Positions 37,528 through 45,974 of a stretch of 64,000 nucleotides of DNA are shown here, piece after piece. This DNA comes from an uncultured Prevotellaceae bacterium. Its GTDB lineage: Bacteria; Bacteroidota; Bacteroidia; Bacteroidales; Bacteroidaceae. The position numbers and the translations under genes were made by a program. Position 1 is the first letter of the stretch; each line of letters opens with the position of its first letter. Under the pieces are notes generated by a model that did no database searches, was not told the origin of the DNA, and worked only from the letters and a program-made list of their open reading frames with translations. Location of the stretch: the NCBI GenBank assembly GCA_946415365.1, contig CAMKSE010000002.1:124001-188000 (forward strand), written 5' to 3'.

Positions 37528-37535
37528 TAACTTTG
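37528..37535 (+). promoter_or_regulatory. Promoter -7 element of second CotH gene
   Basis: TAACTTTG followed by CACCC, 38 nt before the ATG at 37574. The shared TTTGCACCC context with the promoter at 35011 suggests that promoter and gene were duplicated together. Confidence 0.72.
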
Positions 37536-37573
37536 CACCCTAAAAAAATTCTAAAGAATAGTCAAAGATTCTT

Positions 37574-39964
37574 ATGACAAGAAAAATCATCATATATATA
37601 TTCACCTTTCTGACAGCTTTATTTGCCGTCAACAATAGCGCTTCAGCACAGAATGCCCAACTGATTATTAATGAGCTGATGCAGTCGAATGTTGAGGAAA
37701 TCATGGATGACCTCAATGAATTTCCTGACTCTTGGGTGGAAATATATAACAGAGGGCCAGCAGCAGTTATTCTGTCTGAATACAAGATTGGCATTACAAG
37801 CGATCCCAGTGAGGCATGGGCACTACCTGCGGTAACTCTACCTGCTGGTGGATATCAATTGATCTATTGTGACAAGGAATCTCAAGGTCTTCACACTTCC
37901 TTTCGTTTAGAATCAGGCAAAGGTTGTCAGGTGTACCTTTTTAGGTATAATTCATTGGTAGACCAAGTTGAAGGTTTACCGAAGCAGCCTGCACCAAATA
38001 TTGCCTATGGACGCAGAACTGATGGGAGCGAAGAATGGGGCTACCAGCTATTAACGACGCCTGGTAAATCTAACAGTGGGCGTATCTGCGAAAAAGACCA
38101 GATTCTTGGCAATCCTGTATTCAGTGAGAATGGCTTTGTTAGCACCAATGCCAGTTCTTTCCTGTTGGAACTTTCTTTGCCTAAAGGAAGTCCGGATGGT
38201 ACCGTCATATACTATACAACAAACGGAAAAGAACCAACTATAAACGACCGGAGATACACCTCCCCCATCCGCATTTCATCGACTACAGTTATCCGAGCAA
38301 AACTGTTCTGCGACAACTGGCTATCCCAGCCATCAACTACACAATCTTATATTTATTTTCCACGCAGGCTGACGTTACCTGTTATTTCAATAGCTACTAA
38401 AGATGCATATTTCAATGATAGTCGTATCGGGCTCTTTCCTAACAACGACTCTGATATCCTAACATACCAGCATGATTGGCGCAGACCTATCAATATTGAA
38501 TATTTTGAGGAAGAGGGAGCAAACAGCATTATAAACCAACTTGGTGAAACACGTATAGGTGGAGGTACCACACGCGAAAATTCCAAAAAAACGTTGATTG
38601 TCTATGCCCACAAGCGTTTTGGCACCAAACGTTTTTCACATGAGTTCTTCCCCGACCAGAAACCTGGTCTCACTGAATTCAAATCTCTATCATTACGTAA
38701 TGCCGGTAACGACTTTAATTCTCTCTATATGCGAGATGCCGTCGCTCAACGCCACATGGGTATGAATGTAGACCTCGATTGGCAAGCATGGCGTCCTGCC
38801 ATCGTATATATAAATGGCCAATATTATGGAATACTTAATATCCGAGAGCGTGGCAATGAAGACAATATTTACACGAACTATGACGGGTTGGAGGACATCG
38901 ACCTTGTTGAAAATTGGGATAATCTAAAAGAAGGTGACAAGCAGAACCTACACCAATTCAAAACTTTCTACAACCAGTCTGGGCACACTCTGGAAGAATA
39001 TGAGCGATGGATGGACTGTGATGAATATATTAACTATATGCTTTTGAATCTATTCCATAATAACCTTGATTTCCCTGGGAACAACTGTGTAATGTGGCGT
39101 CCAAGGACTACTGACGGGCGTTGGAGATGGGTTGCCAAAGACGTAGACTATTCCTTAGGACTTTACAATATTTCATACAACTATAAGATTTTCAATTGGT
39201 TCTACAACCCAGACTATGACAAGAACTGGCGCTGGGGAGCTAACGGGTATCCTTACACGCTGCTGTTCCGCCAACTCATGGATGATGACGACTTCAGAAA
39301 CTTATTTCTTGAACGTTGTGCCATTTACATGGGCGACTTCCTTAATGAAGCCGGTATCAGGAAGATATGGGATCCTATGTATGAAATGATCAAGTATGAA
39401 TATCCATACCATAGGCAACAAATCAGCAAATATCCTGATTATGAGAAAGAACTCACACATGCCAGGAATTGGCTTTCACATCGGACAGATGAGTTCTACA
39501 GACAAGTCTGCAGTTTTTATAATGCAGGAACCCCTGTTCCTCTTGCCATTAACGCAACAGATGGAGATAAAACACTAAAAAGTCTATTATTTAACAACAT
39601 ACATTTATCAGAAAACCGTTACGACGGGAAATTCTTCCCTTCCTATTCTATCAGTATTCAGGCAGAGCCAGTCGATGGAAAGGAATTAATCGGATGGTGG
39701 ATACAGCAAACAACAGGTAACACGACTACCAGTTACGAATATATGAATACACAACTAGACATTCAGATGCCTGAGTGTAGCAAATTAGTTATTGAGCCCA
39801 TATGCTATAATATTGCCAGCGGTATCATTAACGTAGAACGTATTGATTGCCATCCTTCAGACGTTTATGATATGAATGGACGGAAAGTTCGCAGCGGTTC
39901 TGCATCACTCGAAGGGTTACCAAATGGCATCTACATCGTAGGAGGAAAGAAAGTCGTTAAATGA
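37574..39964 (+). CDS. Surface CotH-kinase-domain protein with lamin-tail domain (paralogue 2)
   Basis: 796 residues with the same layout as the gene before it. Signal peptide MTRKIIIYIFTFLTALFAVNNSASA, lamin-tail domain beginning LIINELMQSNVEEIMDDLNEFPDSW (compare NIDCWMDDLNEFPDSW in paralogue 1), YYTTNGKEPTINDR, CotH domain with RRPINIEYFE, NIRERGNEDNIYTNY, GRWRWVAKDVDYSLGL, and the same C-terminal tail (VYDMNGRKVRSGS). The catalytic-type Asp pair is kept (KDVDY). It abuts the convergent rsgA gene with no spacer at all. Probably a surface protein kinase-like enzyme; substrate unknown. Confidence 0.87.
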   Translation: MTRKIIIYIFTFLTALFAVNNSASAQNAQLIINELMQSNVEEIMDDLNEFPDSWVEIYNRGPAAVILSEYKIGITSDPSEAWALPAVTLPAGGYQLIYCDKESQGLHTSFRLESGKGCQVYLFRYNSLVDQVEGLPKQPAPNIAYGRRTDGSEEWGYQLLTTPGKSNSGRICEKDQILGNPVFSENGFVSTNASSFLLELSLPKGSPDGTVIYYTTNGKEPTINDRRYTSPIRISSTTVIRAKLFCDNWLSQPSTTQSYIYFPRRLTLPVISIATKDAYFNDSRIGLFPNNDSDILTYQHDWRRPINIEYFEEEGANSIINQLGETRIGGGTTRENSKKTLIVYAHKRFGTKRFSHEFFPDQKPGLTEFKSLSLRNAGNDFNSLYMRDAVAQRHMGMNVDLDWQAWRPAIVYINGQYYGILNIRERGNEDNIYTNYDGLEDIDLVENWDNLKEGDKQNLHQFKTFYNQSGHTLEEYERWMDCDEYINYMLLNLFHNNLDFPGNNCVMWRPRTTDGRWRWVAKDVDYSLGLYNISYNYKIFNWFYNPDYDKNWRWGANGYPYTLLFRQLMDDDDFRNLFLERCAIYMGDFLNEAGIRKIWDPMYEMIKYEYPYHRQQISKYPDYEKELTHARNWLSHRTDEFYRQVCSFYNAGTPVPLAINATDGDKTLKSLLFNNIHLSENRYDGKFFPSYSISIQAEPVDGKELIGWWIQQTTGNTTTSYEYMNTQLDIQMPECSKLVIEPICYNIASGIINVERIDCHPSDVYDMNGRKVRSGSASLEGLPNGIYIVGGKKVVK

Positions 39965-40894
39965 TTAATAAGCCTCGCGGTATTTACTCTCATCTTTGTC
40001 GTTGAGCATAGAAAGATAACTCTGGTAACGACTCTGTGCGATATAATGTTTCTCAATAGCCTGAAGCACAGCACAACCAGGTTCGTGGGTATGGGTACAA
40101 TTGGAGAAACGGCAATCTTTTGAGAACTGGAATATTTCACGGAAATAGCCTGTGAGTTCTTCTGGCTCCATGTCGAAAGTACCAAAGCCCTTTATTCCCG
40201 GTGTGTCTATCAGCCACCCATGCCCCATAGGTATCATCTCGGAGAAGGTTGTAGTGTGTTGCCCCATCTGATGAGCATCCGAGATTTCTGCCGTGCGAAG
40301 ATTCACGCTAGGTATAAGACGGTTGATTAGCGTAGACTTGCCTACACCACTATTGCCACTGAGCAAGGTAATTTTTCCGATAAGCAAAGGTCGCAGAGAA
40401 TCAATTCCATCACCTGTTTCTGCTGATATTGGACGGCACTCATAACCGATATTCTCATAAAGCGAAATAAGCATTTGCTGAAGGTGTCGGGCTTCAGTGT
40501 CAAGAAGATCTGTCTTATTGAACACTAATATCACCGGAACCCTATATGCTTCTGCAGATGCAAGGAAACGATCTATAAAAGTTGTGGATGTTTGTGGATG
40601 TGTGACAGTAACCAATAGAAGTGCCTGATCGACATTAGCCGCTATGATATGGCTTTGCTTCGAAAGGTTGATACTTTTACGAATGATGTAATTCCGCCTG
40701 TCTTCTATCTCAGTTATAAAGGCCGTACCTTCCGAATTAAGGGTCAAAGATACCCTATCGCCTACGGCTATGGGATTAGTACTTCTTATACCCTTCAGTC
40801 GGAAGTTTCCCTTGACTTTTGACTCAATCAACTGGCCATCGTCCGTACGGACGGTGTACCAGCTGCCTGTATTCTTTATGACGAGTCCTTTCAA
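39965..40894 (-). CDS. rsgA: Ribosome small-subunit-dependent GTPase A
   Basis: 309 residues. OB-fold N-terminus ([20 protein letters not shown]), then a circularly permuted GTPase: G4 NKTDLL comes before G1 [10 protein letters not shown] and G3 DTPGIKGFG. The C-terminal zinc-binding region has [14 protein letters not shown]. RsgA checks late 30S maturation. Cotranscribed with frr (19 nt gap), and its stop lies directly against the stop of the convergent CotH gene. Confidence 0.95.
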   Translation of the reverse strand: MKGLVIKNTGSWYTVRTDDGQLIESKVKGNFRLKGIRSTNPIAVGDRVSLTLNSEGTAFITEIEDRRNYIIRKSINLSKQSHIIAANVDQALLLVTVTHPQTSTTFIDRFLASAEAYRVPVILVFNKTDLLDTEARHLQQMLISLYENIGYECRPISAETGDGIDSLRPLLIGKITLLSGNSGVGKSTLINRLIPSVNLRTAEISDAHQMGQHTTTFSEMIPMGHGWLIDTPGIKGFGTFDMEPEELTGYFREIFQFSKDCRFSNCTHTHEPGCAVLQAIEKHYIAQSRYQSYLSMLNDKDESKYREAY

Positions 40895-40913
40895 CCGTAA
40901 GCCGAATTTATAA

Positions 40914-41474
40914 CTATACAGTCATTATCTCCTTGTTCTTCGCGGCAATCAACTCATCAATCTTCTTAATATACTTGTCGTGTATCTTCTGAAGTTCCTG
41001 CTCAGCATCCTTCTCATTGTCTTCAGAGAGACCATCCTTGATGGCTTTCTTCAGTTTGTCCTTGATGTCGGCTCTCACGTTGCGCACTTCTACCTTGGCC
41101 TTCTCTGCAATCTTGTTGCACTGCTTGGTCAGGTCTCGACGGCGTTCCTCTGTAGGGATTGGGATATTGAGACGGATCACCTCACCATTATTCTCCGGGG
41201 TAATACCCACATCAGAATCCATGATAGCTTTCTCGATATTACGGATTTCTTTGCGGTCCCAAGGTTTAATAGTAATGGTACGGGGATCAGGCACCATGAC
41301 GTTAGCTACCTGATTAAGAGGCACTTTCGAACCATAGGAATCCACTCGCACACCATCGAGAATAGCAACATTGGCACGACCAGCACGAATGCGGTTTAAC
41401 TCTTCTTCAAGGAACAATGCTGCCATCTCCATACGCTCCTCGCTCTTCTTCAGAGTCTCCTTAACGTCTATCAT
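40914..41474 (-). CDS. frr: Ribosome recycling factor
   Basis: 186 residues, the family's normal length. Three-helix bundle with the conserved [19 protein letters not shown] and [14 protein letters not shown] segments and the basic [11 protein letters not shown]. With EF-G it splits the post-termination ribosome. First gene of the frr-rsgA operon, with a good promoter 50 nt upstream. Confidence 0.97.
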   Translation of the reverse strand: MIDVKETLKKSEERMEMAALFLEEELNRIRAGRANVAILDGVRVDSYGSKVPLNQVANVMVPDPRTITIKPWDRKEIRNIEKAIMDSDVGITPENNGEVIRLNIPIPTEERRRDLTKQCNKIAEKAKVEVRNVRADIKDKLKKAIKDGLSEDNEKDAEQELQKIHDKYIKKIDELIAAKNKEIMTV

Positions 41475-41523
41475 AATCTTTCTTTTTTATGTTTATAGCT
41501 TACTACTTATTGGATTCTGCTGA

Positions 41524-41555
41524 CAAAAGTACGTAATTATCCTGAAACCTCCAAA
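41524..41555 (-). promoter_or_regulatory. frr-rsgA promoter
   Basis: Minus-strand TTTG (41552-41555), 20 nt, TACTTTTG (41524-41531): a complete -33/-7 pair upstream of frr. Confidence 0.85.
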
Positions 41556-41666
41556 CTTTTTGTCTTTTTTTTCTCAAAATTGTCATATATAATATACGTG
41601 TAAGGAATGGAACTGACAAAGTATTCACAGGCAAAAGAGAAAAGAGAAAAAGTGGGAAATAGGCAC

Positions 41667-41692
41667 AAATCACCTCAAAAACGGAGTGATTT
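41667..41692 (+). terminator. Terminator-like hairpin upstream of the kinase promoter
   Basis: AAATCAC (41667-41673) pairs with GTGATTT (41686-41692), with TC/GA pairing inside, and is followed by ATGTTTTTTTCG. No recognised gene precedes it on this strand, so it may end a small RNA or be fortuitous. The 295-bp gap 41475-41769 otherwise contains the two divergent promoters. Confidence 0.45.
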
Positions 41693-41713
41693 ATGTTTTT
41701 TTCGTTTAATTAT

Positions 41714-41744
41714 TTTGTTATTTAATTTGTTTTGCATATCTTTG
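41714..41744 (+). promoter_or_regulatory. Promoter of the sensor-kinase array
   Basis: TTTG (41714-41717), 19 nt, TATCTTTG (41737-41744) followed by CAC; the ATG of the first kinase is 25 nt downstream. No other such promoter is evident before the following three kinase genes, so one transcript may carry all four. Confidence 0.88.
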
Positions 41745-41769
41745 CACAATAATAGCTACCTGAAACAAA

Positions 41770-43908
41770 ATGGACTGCAACAACAGACACCGTTTCACAG
41801 CCATTACCGTGTTCTTAGCCTTGGCCAATATGGCGCATGCTCAGGCTGGGAATATGGATACCATCGCAGACGTCCACCATCTGGCCGCTTATTTTGTGGC
41901 AGTCCTGATGATTTCCGTGTTCGTGATGATATTCTCTAATCGTCTTTACTATTTCCGCGAGCAGGAGGTGAGTACCGAGGTGAAGCAACTGAACACACAG
42001 CTTACTCTGGTGATGAATTCCAACAAAAAAGACGTATGGACATACGACACGGCCAAGAACGTGTTTTCCATGCTTACCAACAGCAGCAGGATGCAGACCG
42101 AATACTCATCACCAGAGTTCGCCAAGTTCTATGCGCCCGGCGACTACAGCACCCTGCGTACGCTCATCGCCCAAATCTGCGAGGGCGAGAAGGAGAGCGA
42201 CACAGTCTTACTTCACTCCAGGCCAGAGAAAGGCGCCACGGGAGGTCGTCTCTTCCAGACGACCCTGTCCGTACTCCAGCGCGACGGGAAGCAACGGCCC
42301 AGGACGCTCATCGGCATCGAGCGCGACATCACCGACGAGACGCTCAAGCAGAAAGAGGCCCGCAGACTCGCCCTCCGCTACCACACCGTATTCCATGCAT
42401 CGACGGTGGACATGGTGTACTACAATGCGGACGGGGTGCTGACGGACGTCAACGACAAGGCTTGCGAGACGTTTGGCATCAGCGACCGCGAAGCGGTCCT
42501 GAAGCGGGGGGTCAGGGTGAGCGACATCCCTCCGTACAGGGACATTGACTTCGACCGGCTCGACACAGGCATTGAAATGACGGTCATAGCGGACATCGAC
42601 CAGATCAAACGCCATGACGAACGGATCCCAGAAGCGAGGCTCAGCGGAAAACTGTACTACGAGACGACGGTAAGCCCCGTGCGCAACGGGAAAGGCGAGT
42701 TGATGGGTATGGTAGCCGCAGGGCGCAACATCACGGAGATGGTTGAGAGCCACCACCGCCAGCAGAAGGACAGCGAGCAACTGCAGCAGAGAACCAAGGA
42801 AATACAGACCTATATCGACAATATCAACTACGCCCTCCGCACGAGCGGTGTGCGGCTCATCAACTACTACCCGGACACGCACGAGCTTCACATCTTCAGC
42901 GATCTCAGCAAGACGCAGTACCGCCTCTCCCAGATACGCTGTGCATCACTGATCCACCAGTCAGACCGGAGGAAGCTGCGCGGACTCTTCCTCCGCATGG
43001 ACCACGGCCGCACGGGGGCTTTCAACGACAGCCTCCATACCCTGTTCCACGACCAGCAGGGCCGCGACATCTACCTCTCCTTTAACCTCTTCCCTGTTAC
43101 CGACCGCGACGGTGCTATCACCCACTACTTCGGATTGATACGAAACGACACAGAGATGGTATATACCGAGATGCAGCTGCGTGAAGAGACCAAGAAAGCT
43201 CAGGAGACGGAAGCGCTGAAGAACACATTCTTGCAGAACATGAGCTACGAGATCCGTACGCCCCTGAATGCCGTGCTTGGCTTTGCAGAGCTATTCAACG
43301 CCCCCCACGAAACGGAGGACGAACCTGTATTCGCAGAAGAGATAAAACGCAATACAGGAGAGTTGCTGGCACTCATCAACGACATACTCTTCATCTCACG
43401 GCTCGATGCCCGCATGGTCGAGTTTAATTACCAGAATTGCGACTTTGCCATACTCTTCGAGGGTTTCTGCTATATGGGCTGGAGCGACGTCAGTCCCAGC
43501 GTAAAGGTAGCCGTCGAGAACCCATACAGCCGGCTCATCGTCAGAATCGACGAGCAGCAGCTTGGCGACGTCATCCAAAAACTCTGCAGACACGCTGCCC
43601 TCATGACCAAAGAAGGCACCATCCGCGCCAAGTACGAGTACCGCCACGGCGAGCTCAACATCTCCATAGAAGATACCGGCAAAGGACTCAGCAAAAAGAG
43701 TCTGGCCCGGGTCTTCGATCGCTTCGCCCGGGATGAGAACGACATGCGTAACGGCACCGGCCTCGACATGCCTATCATCCGCGAACTGGTCGAGCAGATG
43801 GGCGGCAGCATCGAGATACAGTCAGAGGAAGGCAAAGGCAGCACAGTATACCTCATTATCCCCTGCGAGATGAGCAGTCTCGAGAAAAAGACGGAGATTT
43901 TCACTTAA
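41770..43908 (+). CDS. Sensor kinase A: PAS-rich histidine-kinase homologue lacking the phosphoacceptor His
   Basis: 712 residues. Signal-like N-terminus, a very short periplasmic part, one membrane span (about 39-61, FVAVLMISVFVMIF), then three PAS-like regions (about 73-200, 205-340, 355-470). The H-box reads NMSYEIRTPLN: Tyr493 replaces the phosphorylated His. In the ATPase domain the N-box is LCRHAALMT, with His608 in place of the Mg-binding Asn, and the G2 box is GTGLDM instead of GTGLGL; the G1 box DTGKGLS is intact. It is therefore predicted to be inactive as an autokinase and to act as a sensor or dimer partner. No receiver domain. A 21-nt purine repeat separates it from kinase B. Confidence 0.85.
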   Translation: MDCNNRHRFTAITVFLALANMAHAQAGNMDTIADVHHLAAYFVAVLMISVFVMIFSNRLYYFREQEVSTEVKQLNTQLTLVMNSNKKDVWTYDTAKNVFSMLTNSSRMQTEYSSPEFAKFYAPGDYSTLRTLIAQICEGEKESDTVLLHSRPEKGATGGRLFQTTLSVLQRDGKQRPRTLIGIERDITDETLKQKEARRLALRYHTVFHASTVDMVYYNADGVLTDVNDKACETFGISDREAVLKRGVRVSDIPPYRDIDFDRLDTGIEMTVIADIDQIKRHDERIPEARLSGKLYYETTVSPVRNGKGELMGMVAAGRNITEMVESHHRQQKDSEQLQQRTKEIQTYIDNINYALRTSGVRLINYYPDTHELHIFSDLSKTQYRLSQIRCASLIHQSDRRKLRGLFLRMDHGRTGAFNDSLHTLFHDQQGRDIYLSFNLFPVTDRDGAITHYFGLIRNDTEMVYTEMQLREETKKAQETEALKNTFLQNMSYEIRTPLNAVLGFAELFNAPHETEDEPVFAEEIKRNTGELLALINDILFISRLDARMVEFNYQNCDFAILFEGFCYMGWSDVSPSVKVAVENPYSRLIVRIDEQQLGDVIQKLCRHAALMTKEGTIRAKYEYRHGELNISIEDTGKGLSKKSLARVFDRFARDENDMRNGTGLDMPIIRELVEQMGGSIEIQSEEGKGSTVYLIIPCEMSSLEKKTEIFT

Positions 43909-43930
43909 GGAGTAAGGAGAGAAGGAGAGA
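43907..43930 (+). repeat. Purine-rich repeat between kinase A and kinase B
   Basis: AAGGAGTAAGGAGAGAAGG (from 43907) then AGAGA; the first 17 nt equal 7510-7526 and the inverted copy at 14271-14287. It begins within the stop codon of kinase A and runs into the start of kinase B, supplying GAAGGAG as a ribosome-binding site. Confidence 0.8.
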
Positions 43931-45972
43931 TGGACAGCATATTTCTTAACAGCATAAAAAACATCGGCTCAGAATCAATGGATTTGGTTTCACTGCTCAT
44001 CGTGTTTTTCACCGCCATCGCATTCGTCATCACGTGGGTCTTCAACCGCATCAGTATCCTCCGCATCCGCAAGAGGGTCGACCAGATCAAGGAAAGCTCA
44101 GCCGTATTGCAACGTACGCTCGACATCGATAACAGTTGGGTGCTCAGACTGGACATCAAGAGACAGCACGCAGACAACCTTCACGGCGACCTGCTGCCGA
44201 AAGAGGGCATGGGGTATCAGGAGAGCTTTCATTGCATACATCCGGATGACCGCCATATTTACCGTGAGTTTATCCAGCGCATGTATAATGGCGAGACCAT
44301 TAGCGACGAGTGCACTTTCCGATGGGACATGAGCGGTGTCAAAGGCCTGGGCCAGTGGCGTTACATGCACGATCAAGGCATAGCGGAATACGGACAGAAA
44401 AAAGATGTACCAATCCACATCTTCTGTACCCTTACCGACATCACCGAGCAAGTGGCCCTGGAACAGAAAGAACGGGAAATGACCGACAAATACCGTCAGA
44501 CCTTCGAACAGAGCATCGTAGGACAGGCCTTCTACGACAAGGACGGAAACCTGCTCACCGCAAACCGCAAGATGAGGGAGATACTGAAATTCCAGTCCGA
44601 AGACGATCCCTATTATTACTCAAACACCCTCTTTGATATGCCCACATTCCGGGATGTGCTGAACAACCGTCGTGTAGAGGAACTCACCTTCTGCACCAAA
44701 AGCGTCATCATCGAGCGCGGCGTGAACTGCTACACTGAAATGCGTCTGCACCCCATCTACGAGGACAACGGCGAAATGATATTCATCACCCTCTCCATCC
44801 GTGACGTCACCCAGGAGCGAGAGCTCTATCTCCAGAACAAGCGCAACAGCATAGAAATGCGACGTGCCAACGAGGCCATCCAGCAATATGAGACAGAGCT
44901 GCAATACCTGATGGACAAATGCGACATGCGCTTCTGGCGATCCACGTTTGCCGACCATACCATTACAATCTACCATGGGCTGAGCACGAAGGAAGCCGTG
45001 ATGAGCATTGAGGAAGTGAGAAACCACATCGTCGACAGCAACCTCAAGGAGGAATTGCTCAATTCAGAAAAAGATATCAGTTCCCCCAAGACCATACTCG
45101 TGCAGACACGCCCATTCTTCCATGAAGGCGACAAGTTGCAGTGGAACATTGTCGACAGAGTCCCCTATTGCGATGAGGAAGGGCGACTACTGGGCACATA
45201 CGGCATCATCCGCAACATCACATCGCTTATAGAGAAACAGCAACGGCTGCGAGAGGAGACAGAGCGCGCCAAGGACTCCGGACGTCTGAAATCGGTCTTT
45301 ATGGCCAACATGACCCACGAGATCCGTACGCCTCTCAACTCCATTGTCGGCTTCTCCGACGTGCTGCCAATGCTCTCCACCAAGGAAGAGAAGCAGGAAA
45401 TCATACGCGTGATCATGAATAACTGCGACATGCTCATGCGGCTCATCAATGACATACTCGCCATCTCGAGCCTTGACGCTGGAGGCATACACATCGAACT
45501 GCGCAAGGTGAACTTCGCAAAGAGTTTCGATGACATCTGCGAGTCGCTCCGTGAACGTGTGCAAGTACCTGGCGTGGAATTCATTAAAGACAATCCATAC
45601 ACGGAATTCGTTACGTGTATCGACAACGAACGCATCCTGCAAGTTATTACCAACTTCGTCACCAATGCCGTGAAATACACGCGTCAAGGACACATTAAGG
45701 TGGGTTACCGATATGAGGAGTCAGGAGATTTGTATATCTATTGCGAGGATACAGGCGCAGGTATTCCCAGAGAGTACCAGTCGAAGATCTTTGAGCGCTT
45801 TGTCAAGCTGAATGACTATATACAGGGGACTGGTCTTGGATTATCCATCTGCAAAGCCATTGCCGACAGCTGTCAAGGACAGATTGGCGTCGACTCCGAG
45901 GGAGACGGTCACGGCTCCACGTTCTGGTTGAAGATACCGTGTGAAGAACTGAATAGTCAAATAAAAAAATAA
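43930..45972 (+). CDS. Sensor kinase B: PAS-containing histidine kinase
   Basis: 680 residues. One N-terminal membrane span (about 19-41, LLIVFFTAIAFVITWVF) with almost no extracytoplasmic domain. Three PAS-type regions follow, the first with IHPDDRHIYREFI. The HisKA H-box is NMTHEIRTPLN with the phosphoacceptor His463. The ATPase domain is complete: N-box ITNFVTNAVKYT, G1 EDTGAGIP, F-box FERF, G2 GTGLGLS. It should autophosphorylate, but no response regulator gene is adjacent. Most similar in its catalytic half to kinase B' (shared PGVEFIKDNPY and ITNFVTNAVKYT-like segments), not to its neighbour kinase A. Confidence 0.92.
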   Translation: MDSIFLNSIKNIGSESMDLVSLLIVFFTAIAFVITWVFNRISILRIRKRVDQIKESSAVLQRTLDIDNSWVLRLDIKRQHADNLHGDLLPKEGMGYQESFHCIHPDDRHIYREFIQRMYNGETISDECTFRWDMSGVKGLGQWRYMHDQGIAEYGQKKDVPIHIFCTLTDITEQVALEQKEREMTDKYRQTFEQSIVGQAFYDKDGNLLTANRKMREILKFQSEDDPYYYSNTLFDMPTFRDVLNNRRVEELTFCTKSVIIERGVNCYTEMRLHPIYEDNGEMIFITLSIRDVTQERELYLQNKRNSIEMRRANEAIQQYETELQYLMDKCDMRFWRSTFADHTITIYHGLSTKEAVMSIEEVRNHIVDSNLKEELLNSEKDISSPKTILVQTRPFFHEGDKLQWNIVDRVPYCDEEGRLLGTYGIIRNITSLIEKQQRLREETERAKDSGRLKSVFMANMTHEIRTPLNSIVGFSDVLPMLSTKEEKQEIIRVIMNNCDMLMRLINDILAISSLDAGGIHIELRKVNFAKSFDDICESLRERVQVPGVEFIKDNPYTEFVTCIDNERILQVITNFVTNAVKYTRQGHIKVGYRYEESGDLYIYCEDTGAGIPREYQSKIFERFVKLNDYIQGTGLGLSICKAIADSCQGQIGVDSEGDGHGSTFWLKIPCEELNSQIKK

Positions 45973-45974
45973 CA

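Noticed and set aside
41607..41939. Open frame of 110 codons upstream of and overlapping kinase A
   Set aside because: It runs through the -33/-7 promoter and the hairpin, is low-complexity at its start, and overlaps kinase A in another frame.
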